From CACEUX01 sp964404235 (GTDB lineage: Bacteria; Fidelibacterota; Marinisomatia; Marinisomatales; UBA1611): a stretch of 19,943 nucleotides of DNA. Both the position numbers and the translations under genes were made by a program. The stretch is from the NCBI GenBank assembly GCA_964404235.1, contig CAYOJL010000037.1:1-19943 (forward strand). The letters run 5' to 3'. Under the pieces are notes generated by a model that saw only the letters and a program-made list of their open reading frames with translations, ran no database searches and was not told the origin of the DNA. Shown here one piece after another: positions 13,987 through 19,943 of this stretch (the stretch's first letter is position 1; each line of letters starts with the position of its first letter).

Positions 13987-16322
13987 TGAAATTTTTTAAT
14001 AAAAATAAAACAGAATTGATCATTCTTACCCTTCTACCTTTATTATTTCTTTATCGTATGGTTTTTCTTGGCGAGATCGTTACTACAAATGATGAACTTG
14101 AAAGGCATCCTATAAATGAATGGCGTGATGGTTATTTAATTGATAATGAGGACACCCCACAATGGTATCCGAATCTATTTTCTGGTATGCCTTCTTATGG
14201 TGGTTACATCTATACCAATGGAGATCCCACAAAATATTTTCGTAGTAATATTTTATTTAATAATGGTTTAAGGATCTGGTTTTATTTGGGCCTATCTGGT
14301 ATTGGTATGTTTATTTTGATGAACATTTTGGGTATTAGTAGGTCATCTGCGTTGATCGGTAGTGCCATCTCTGCACTTACACCCTATACTTTTGGCCTTA
14401 TAAATGCCGGGCACCTTAATAAGATCTTTGCTATGGCATATATCCCTTGGGTACTCGCTGCAGCAATATATCTTATAGATAAGACATCTATTAAAGCTAT
14501 CCTTTTGCTAGCTCTTGCAACAGCACTTCAATTGTGGGCGAATCATCCCCAGGTGGCTTACTACACATGGATGGTCATTGGTCTTTATTATGTCTGGATG
14601 ATTGGCTCATTAATTAAAACTAAAACTTTTTCTATTAAAGAATCTATATATCCTCTAAGTGGGATAATAGCGGGTCTAGTTCTTGCCCTATTTATGGTCT
14701 CGGATCCATATTTGGATATATATAAATTTCAGAAACACTCTAACCGAGGTGCAGCATCAGTACTGGATCAATCAGGCCAAACAAGATCAGGTACGGATTG
14801 GAATTATGCAACTCAGTGGTCTTTCCATCCGCTTGAGACCTTTTCATTCATTTATCCTTATCACTATGGTTTACAGAATACTAGTGATCCTAAACGTGGT
14901 GCATATTGGGGTTATATGCCTTTCACTCAGTCCACTCATTATTTAGGCCTAATAGCTATTATTTTTGCTATTTTGGGAGCTTTACTCAAAAAACCAGATA
15001 GATCAGAATGGATATTTTGGACCATTACAGCTTTAACATTGATAACAGGTTTTGGGTCATATTTACCAGTACTATATAAACCATTCTATTCATTATTACC
15101 ATTCTTTTCCAAATTTAGAATCCCATCAATGATCTATATGCTTTTAGCAATCACTATCCCTTTTCTAGCAGCAAGAGGCATAGATGCTTTCATAGATGAT
15201 CATGGAAAAGAAGTCACCTTCAAGAAGGCCTTATATGTTGCTGGGAGTATTGCTGGTATAACAATGATTTTAATTATGTTTGGTGAAACATTATTCTCTT
15301 TTAGTGGGGCAGGAGATCTACGTTATAATAACCCAGGGTTTATAACCAAGCTGCGTTCTTCTAGAATTGAACTTTATAATAAAGGATTACTTTTAGCTTT
15401 ATCCATTAGCATAGGTGCATTGGGACTTATGTGGGGTCTTATTCATAAAAAGATCAATAAACATATATTCAATTATGGTCTACTTACGATTGCTTTATTT
15501 GATATATGGATCTTGAACTCCGAATTCATGGATATTAAATCTCCAAAGAATATGGATAAGATGTTTCAAAAAAATGCAGCGATAGAATATATCAAAAAGG
15601 ACTCTGATCATTTTCGTGTTTTTCCAGCTGACCAATTAGGTTCTAATCGTTTTAGCTATTGGAATATTGAAAGTATAGGAGGCTATCGTCCTATCAAGCT
15701 AAGACATTATCAGGATCTCATGGATGCTAAAGGATTTAATAAACCTCAGATCATGGATATGTTGAATGTGAAATATGTACTAACCAATAGGAAGATCAAT
15801 AATCCTGATTTTTTTGGAGTAGGGGGCGCTCCAGGCTTATATGAGAATAAGAATGTTCTTCCTAAGGCTTGGATAGTTGGAAATATTAAATCAGTTGATT
15901 CACAAAGAGAATCTCTTATGGAGGTTCTTCTTAGTGGTTTTGAGCCTTCTAAAACAGCTATTGTTTTAAATTATAACGGAGCTAAAACACCAAAAGATGT
16001 AAGCGGACAAGTTTCTATAAGGTCAAGAGCGGAGAATAGGATCGAACTCATATCATCTTCAGCTACAGGAGGATTATTAGTTTTATCTGAGGTCTATTAT
16101 AAGCCTGGCTGGAAAGCGACCGTAGGTGGTAATGAAGCTAGAATATACCAGACCAACCATGTTTTAAGGTCTGTAGAAGTACCTCCTGGTGAAGTCGAGG
16201 TCATCTTTGAGTATGATACGAATACATGGGAGAGAACCCGCATACTTTCAAGAGTATCTTTTCTATCAGTTTTATTATTGTTAGGCATATTTTCCTGGAC
16301 CAGTAGAGATAGAAAGAATTAA
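13986..16322 (+). CDS. YfhO-family polytopic membrane protein (putative GT-C glycosyltransferase)
   Basis: From the ATG at 13986 the product is 778 residues. The first helix (about 9-28) is followed by an outward loop with an acidic pair (NDELE) and the segment NLFSGMPSYGG, both characteristic of YfhO proteins. About a dozen hydrophobic helices follow up to residue 520, then a soluble domain (about 530-745) with GGYRPIKLRHYQDLMDA and LVLSEVYYKPGWKA, and a last helix just before the C-terminus. The family is thought to use lipid-linked sugars on the outer face of the membrane, for instance to decorate teichoic acids in Gram-positives; the acceptor here is unknown. An ATG at 13947 would add 13 residues inside the previous gene; 13986 has the natural 1-nt TGATG overlap. 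It closes the glycan cassette. Confidence 0.88.
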   Translation: MKFFNKNKTELIILTLLPLLFLYRMVFLGEIVTTNDELERHPINEWRDGYLIDNEDTPQWYPNLFSGMPSYGGYIYTNGDPTKYFRSNILFNNGLRIWFYLGLSGIGMFILMNILGISRSSALIGSAISALTPYTFGLINAGHLNKIFAMAYIPWVLAAAIYLIDKTSIKAILLLALATALQLWANHPQVAYYTWMVIGLYYVWMIGSLIKTKTFSIKESIYPLSGIIAGLVLALFMVSDPYLDIYKFQKHSNRGAASVLDQSGQTRSGTDWNYATQWSFHPLETFSFIYPYHYGLQNTSDPKRGAYWGYMPFTQSTHYLGLIAIIFAILGALLKKPDRSEWIFWTITALTLITGFGSYLPVLYKPFYSLLPFFSKFRIPSMIYMLLAITIPFLAARGIDAFIDDHGKEVTFKKALYVAGSIAGITMILIMFGETLFSFSGAGDLRYNNPGFITKLRSSRIELYNKGLLLALSISIGALGLMWGLIHKKINKHIFNYGLLTIALFDIWILNSEFMDIKSPKNMDKMFQKNAAIEYIKKDSDHFRVFPADQLGSNRFSYWNIESIGGYRPIKLRHYQDLMDAKGFNKPQIMDMLNVKYVLTNRKINNPDFFGVGGAPGLYENKNVLPKAWIVGNIKSVDSQRESLMEVLLSGFEPSKTAIVLNYNGAKTPKDVSGQVSIRSRAENRIELISSSATGGLLVLSEVYYKPGWKATVGGNEARIYQTNHVLRSVEVPPGEVEVIFEYDTNTWERTRILSRVSFLSVLLLLGIFSWTSRDRKN

Positions 16323-16327
16323 TAATC

Positions 16328-17491
16328 ATGAAACTATATCGTCATGCCGGAAATATCAAAGCAGGTCTATTCACCTTAGGTGTCATTCTTGTTATATGTT
16401 TACTTGCATATACTCAGATTCTAGTTAACGAGCTTCGTAAAGATAATAGAGAGATCGTGCGTCTTTACGCTGGATTGATAGCTAATGTTGTGAAAGACGA
16501 TAATGATGCAAATCTTGATTTTATTTTTGAGAATATAATCAAGAAGGTCAAATTCCCTCTAATACAAACAGATACCGACCATAATCCTCAAATGTGGAAA
16601 AATCTCCCAAGTTCAGTTCAAACGGATAATGAAAGGATCAAATTTATGCGAACGGCAGATCGTTATAACGAACCTATTCCTCTTACTTATAATGATAATA
16701 TGGTTGGTGAGATAACTTTTGGATATTTGCATTATGGGGACTCAGCAATCGTGGAAAAATTAAGATTGTGGAGTTATATCGAAATAATTGCAATTGGACT
16801 ATTTATTTTTCTTGGTTTTTCTGGATTTAGTTTTATTCGAAATAATGAAAAAAAGCATATTTGGGTGGGAATGGCGCGTGAGACCGCACATCAATTAGGT
16901 ACTCCTGTTTCCGCTTTAATGGGTTGGGTAGATTGGTTAAAGGATCATCCAGATAAAACGGAAGAAATTATTCCTGAAATGGAGGTCGATCTTCAAAGGC
17001 TTGAGCAGATAGGACGGCGTTTTAGCAAAATGGGTTCTAAGTCAGACTTTGAAGAGTTAGACCTTTCAGAAAGAGTTGAGAAAATAGTGAATTATCTTAC
17101 AAGACGATTACCTTCTATTGGGAAAAAGGTCGAACTCGTAAATGATATTCAGCCTGGAATATTTATTACTGCAAATGGATCACTCATAGCATGGTCTATT
17201 GAGAATATCATACGTAATGGGATCGATGCAATTGAACGTGAAGATGGGAAAATAAGTATCTCATTAAAAAAAGATGTTAATGGTATTAAAATACGGATTG
17301 AGGATAATGGGAAAGGTATCCCTAAAAAGGATTGGAAGAATATTTTTCGCCCAGGATTTAGCACTAAACAAACTGGATGGGGTTTAGGATTATCACTATC
17401 TAGCAGGATCGTAGAAGAAATACATGAAGGAAGTTTAAAAGTTATTAGTTCTTCTTTAAATACTGGTACCATTATAGAGATCAGTCTTTAA
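16328..17491 (+). CDS. Membrane sensor histidine kinase, no adjacent response regulator
   Basis: A 387-residue kinase. Transmembrane helices lie at about 12-31 and 146-170, enclosing an extracytoplasmic sensor region of about 115 residues without a motif I recognise. No HAMP domain is evident between the second helix and the phosphoacceptor. The H-box reads ARETAHQLGTPVSALMGW with His188; HQLGTP is a variant of the usual HELRTP/HEIKNP. The ATPase domain is complete: N-box NIIRNGIDAIE with Asn297, DNGKGIP from residue 326, and a glycine-rich lid TGWGLGLSLS near 348-357. The gene starts 5 nt after the YfhO-family stop and shares its reading direction, so the two may be co-transcribed. No response regulator is in the window; its partner must lie elsewhere. 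Confidence 0.9.
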   Translation: MKLYRHAGNIKAGLFTLGVILVICLLAYTQILVNELRKDNREIVRLYAGLIANVVKDDNDANLDFIFENIIKKVKFPLIQTDTDHNPQMWKNLPSSVQTDNERIKFMRTADRYNEPIPLTYNDNMVGEITFGYLHYGDSAIVEKLRLWSYIEIIAIGLFIFLGFSGFSFIRNNEKKHIWVGMARETAHQLGTPVSALMGWVDWLKDHPDKTEEIIPEMEVDLQRLEQIGRRFSKMGSKSDFEELDLSERVEKIVNYLTRRLPSIGKKVELVNDIQPGIFITANGSLIAWSIENIIRNGIDAIEREDGKISISLKKDVNGIKIRIEDNGKGIPKKDWKNIFRPGFSTKQTGWGLGLSLSSRIVEEIHEGSLKVISSSLNTGTIIEISL

Positions 17492-17537
17492 ATTGAATCA
17501 CAACTACGGTAATTTTTAGGATAAGAGAGAGATCATT

Positions 17538-17864
17538 ATGGACTTTTTATATGGACAAGCACAACAAGGCGGGGGCCTAGCGGCATTTCTACCATTCATT
17601 TTAATAATGTTTGTGATCTATTTTTTAATGATCCGTCCGCAAACTAAGCGTCAGAAACAAAAAGAACTAATGCGAGAATCTTTACAAAAAGGTGACAAGA
17701 TCATAACAATGGGTGGTATCTATGGTACCGTACAAGGTTTCAAAGAAAAGGGACGCCAAATTGTATTAAAAGTAGATAACAATACGAATCTGGTCATTAA
17801 CAGAACTGCCATTGCAGGTTTAGCTGAAAAAGTGAAAGATGAGGAGCTGGAGCAACAAGCCTAA
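17538..17864 (+). CDS. yajC: Preprotein translocase accessory subunit YajC
   Basis: YajC associates with SecDF and the SecYEG translocon in the inner membrane. The 108-residue size is typical. A single helix spans about 15-32, followed by the diagnostic IRPQTKRQKQ at 32-41, and then the small beta-rich domain with GDKIITMGGIYGTVQGF (residues 52-68), all in the usual order. A purine-rich stretch (AGAGAGAG, 17524-17531) about 6 nt before the ATG serves as the ribosome binding site. The 46-nt gap from the histidine kinase holds no clear promoter. SecD and SecF, the usual followers of yajC, are absent; peptide deformylase follows instead with a 1-nt TAATG overlap. Confidence 0.96.
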   Translation: MDFLYGQAQQGGGLAAFLPFILIMFVIYFLMIRPQTKRQKQKELMRESLQKGDKIITMGGIYGTVQGFKEKGRQIVLKVDNNTNLVINRTAIAGLAEKVKDEELEQQA

Positions 17865-18412
17865 TGGCAGTATTAGAAATAGTTCATTACGGGGACCCGA
17901 TCCTTAGAAAAAAATGTAGATCAGTTAAAGAGCCTTCAGATATAGACCCAATTATTAGTGATATGTTTGACTCTATGTATGAAGCTGAAGGAATAGGGTT
18001 AGCAGCAAATCAGGTTGGCTTAGATATGAACCTATTTATTATTGATGTTACTCATACTGAAGAAGCAGAAGAAACTCATATATTTATTAATAGTAGTATT
18101 GTTTCAAAAGAAGGTGAAGATCAAGTTTTTCAGGAAGGTTGTCTATCTATGCCTGGAATTGCTTTAGATGTTACTAGGCCAGAAAAAGTTACATTAAAAT
18201 ATCAAACACCTGATGGAGAATGGCACGAAGATGAATTTAAAGGATTATTGGGAAGAGCTATACAACATGAAATGGATCATCTAAATGGGGTCTTTATTGT
18301 TGATCGTGTAGGAGAGGTTGAACGAATAAAGTACCAAGCTGAATTAAAAGAGTTAGAAAGCAATTCAAAATCTCGTATAAGGTCTAGATCTGAAAAGGGG
18401 TTTGTTCTTTAA
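17864..18412 (+). CDS. def: Peptide deformylase
   Basis: Removes the formyl group from the N-terminal methionine of new proteins, using a ferrous or zinc ion. All three motifs are intact: GIGLAANQ at residues 43-50, EGCLS at 91-95 with metal ligand Cys93, and HEMDH at 135-139 with ligands His135 and His139 and catalytic Glu136. The 182-residue length is standard for a bacterial type 1 enzyme, with a short basic C-terminal tail. It starts inside the yajC stop codon (TAATG) and is followed 30 nt later by fmt, the enzyme that adds the formyl group it removes. Nothing unusual is seen. Confidence 0.97.
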   Translation: MAVLEIVHYGDPILRKKCRSVKEPSDIDPIISDMFDSMYEAEGIGLAANQVGLDMNLFIIDVTHTEEAEETHIFINSSIVSKEGEDQVFQEGCLSMPGIALDVTRPEKVTLKYQTPDGEWHEDEFKGLLGRAIQHEMDHLNGVFIVDRVGEVERIKYQAELKELESNSKSRIRSRSEKGFVL

Positions 18413-18442
18413 TATATATTTAATACTTGGGGGATATATATA

Positions 18443-19369
18443 ATGCGTACCATTTTCATGGGCAACCCCAATTTTGCAATACCAACACTAGAAGCGATAT
18501 ATAGATCTGAACATGACCTGATCGCTGTTATTTCAAATCCACCCAAGCCAATGGGTAGAGGCCGTTCTTTGCAGTCTACACCTGTAGGGAATTTTGCAAA
18601 ATCAAATGATATAGATCTGATCGAGCCTATATCGCTATTATCCGATCAATTAATCAACCAGCTTAAGGAACTGAAACCTGATATATTTGTCATTGTAGCT
18701 TATAAGATCATACCTAATGCATTGATTGAGATACCAACTTATGGAGCAATCAATTTACATGCTTCTTTATTACCGAAATATCGTGGTGCAGGACCCATAC
18801 AATGGGCTTTAATGAATGGAGATGAGGATACTGGAGTCACCATATTCCAGATCAAACAAAAGGTTGATACAGGAGATATATTGTTTCAGAAGAAGATAAA
18901 AATCAATGAAGATGATAATATGCTAACACTGGGTATGCGTTTATGTGAAACTGGTGCGAATATGATAATACAAACGATGAATGATATTGAAGAAGGAAGG
19001 GCCAAACCTATTGAACAGAATTCAGCAATAGCAACCGCAGCTCCAAAGATCACAAGAGATATGAGGATTATCGATTGGTCTTGGTCTGCAAATAAGATAC
19101 ATAATTGGATCAGAGGTTTATCTCCCCATCCAGGGATGTCTACAACTCTTTACCAAAAACGATTTAGGATCTTTAAGACTAAAATAATAGATAGAAACTC
19201 AGAAAAACCAGGGGCAATTATTGAATTAACTAAGAATAAATTAATAATTGGAACAGGAATAGGGTCACTTTCATTATTAGATATACAAATTGAAGGTAGA
19301 AAAAGAATGCCAATAGAAGAATTTCTTAAGGGAATACATTTGGCGATAGGGGATAAACTTGGTGTATGA
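18443..19369 (+). CDS. fmt: Methionyl-tRNA formyltransferase
   Basis: Transfers a formyl group from 10-formyltetrahydrofolate to Met-tRNAfMet for translation initiation. The 308-residue length is typical. Catalytic residues are in place: INLHASLLPKYRGAGPIQW carries Asn104 and His106, and VDTGDIL carries Asp142, at the same spacing as Asn106/His108/Asp144 of the E. coli enzyme. The C-terminal tRNA-binding domain (about 205-308) begins after ITRDMRIIDWSWSA and includes IRGLSPHPG. A G-rich ribosome site (GGGGG, 18429-18433) lies 9 nt before the ATG. The stop overlaps the rsmB start as ATGA. Def, fmt and rsmB in this order form a conserved translation cluster. Confidence 0.97.
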   Translation: MRTIFMGNPNFAIPTLEAIYRSEHDLIAVISNPPKPMGRGRSLQSTPVGNFAKSNDIDLIEPISLLSDQLINQLKELKPDIFVIVAYKIIPNALIEIPTYGAINLHASLLPKYRGAGPIQWALMNGDEDTGVTIFQIKQKVDTGDILFQKKIKINEDDNMLTLGMRLCETGANMIIQTMNDIEEGRAKPIEQNSAIATAAPKITRDMRIIDWSWSANKIHNWIRGLSPHPGMSTTLYQKRFRIFKTKIIDRNSEKPGAIIELTKNKLIIGTGIGSLSLLDIQIEGRKRMPIEEFLKGIHLAIGDKLGV

Positions 19370-19943
19370 AAAATGATGCACGGTTTCTTACTGTAAAGAT
19401 CTTAGATCGTTTTAGTAATGATCGTAAAAAACTTGATGTCATCATTCATGAGATCATTTCTAATTTTCGAATAGACTCCTTAACAAGGTCTAGAGTTAAG
19501 GTGCTTTCCAATGAGACAATACGTTTTAAAGGTAGATTAGAATTCATGATCGAGTTTATCTCTGGTAGACGTCATGATAAAATTGACCCATCAATTCTAT
19601 CCATTTTAAAAATAGCATTCTATGAAATACTGATGGATGATGTTGTACCCAACTATGCAGCTGTCGATTCAGCCGTTACTCTTACACGTAACCTTTTAAA
19701 TCGTAAAGCAGCTGGATTTACAAATGCAGTCTTAAGGAAATTAACAAGAAAGAATGATGAAGATATAAATTGGCAAAATGCACTTATGGATGATCCCAAT
19801 TGGCATTCTTTGCCCTTGTGGATACAGAAAAGATGGGAAAAGCGTTTCGGATATCAACAATTTTTAGAACTCGTAAAAAATATAAATCTACGATCTTATA
19901 GTTTCATTAGAGTTGAAACTAATAAAGTTGATATAGATGTCGT
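19366..19943 (+). CDS. rsmB: 16S rRNA m5C967 methyltransferase RsmB, N-terminal part, cut by the window end
   Basis: The frame is open from the ATG at 19366 to the right edge (192 codons plus two bases). The first 125 or so residues form the NusB-like RNA-binding domain of RsmB: RFLTVKILDRFSN near the start, ILSILKIAFYEILMDDVVPNYAAVDSAV in the middle (given here as a region, residues about 77-104), and NAVLRK at 120-125. Then comes the linker PLWIQKRWEKRFGYQQF, the usual junction to the methyltransferase domain, which lies beyond the window. A stand-alone NusB is less likely because the frame continues past NAVLRK into this linker. ATGA overlap with fmt and the fmt-rsmB order found in many bacteria support the call. 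Confidence 0.9.
   Translation, partial: MKNDARFLTVKILDRFSNDRKKLDVIIHEIISNFRIDSLTRSRVKVLSNETIRFKGRLEFMIEFISGRRHDKIDPSILSILKIAFYEILMDDVVPNYAAVDSAVTLTRNLLNRKAAGFTNAVLRKLTRKNDEDINWQNALMDDPNWHSLPLWIQKRWEKRFGYQQFLELVKNINLRSYSFIRVETNKVDIDV

Noticed and set aside
17149..17472. 107-codon minus-strand frame opposite the kinase ATPase domain.
   Set aside because: It is a shadow of the kinase's conserved N/G boxes with no start signal and no independent motif.
1..19943. CRISPR arrays, tRNA/rRNA genes, toxin-antitoxin or phage genes.
   Set aside because: Nearly all of the window is accounted for by coding frames; I saw no regularly spaced repeats, no cloverleaf and no such gene families.

Overview
The window is AT-rich (roughly two thirds A+T by eye) and every gene I can support lies on the + strand. 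Genes are packed with overlaps of 1-23 nt and no gene-free stretch exceeds about 75 nt. The cell plan is Gram-negative: a LolB-like outer-membrane lipoprotein, a signal-peptide TPR protein, YajC, undecaprenyl-diphosphatase and an ECF sigma/anti-sigma pair. Gene content and style (weak Shine-Dalgarno signals, YfhO-family protein, PutP-type symporter with an ERASGESAW segment, HQLGTP-type histidine kinase) suggest a lineage of the Fibrobacterota-Chlorobiota-Bacteroidota neighbourhood, possibly a Marinimicrobia/SAR406-like marine bacterium. That placement is inference; no rRNA is present to test it.

Left block (1-4471): the 3' end of an unrecognised gene, a PgeF/YfiH-type multicopper-oxidase-like (laccase-domain) enzyme, undecaprenyl-diphosphatase (uppP), a sodium:solute symporter of the PutP type, and DNA polymerase III delta (holA). 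These form one overlapping run.

Regulatory and envelope block (4458-9543): an ECF sigma factor whose frame is broken by a TAA exactly at the start of the region-4 helix-turn-helix, its membrane anti-sigma partner, a strong intrinsic terminator, a membrane diguanylate cyclase, a secreted TPR protein and a LolB-like lipoprotein.

Surface-glycan block (9545-16322): a polyprenyl-phosphate-type glycosyltransferase, then sulfotransferase, GT2, second unrelated sulfotransferase, a divergent GT-like protein and a YfhO-family polytopic membrane protein. Together they look like a module that builds and sulfates a lipid-linked or cell-surface glycan.

Right block (16328-19943): an orphan membrane histidine kinase, yajC (Sec accessory), peptide deformylase (def), methionyl-tRNA formyltransferase (fmt) and the 5' part of rsmB. 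Def-fmt-rsmB is a classic translation cluster.

The points most worth a second look are the in-frame stop in the sigma factor, the interleaved sulfotransferase/glycosyltransferase cassette, the altered sodium-site segment in the symporter, and a rise of GATC density in the right half of the window.
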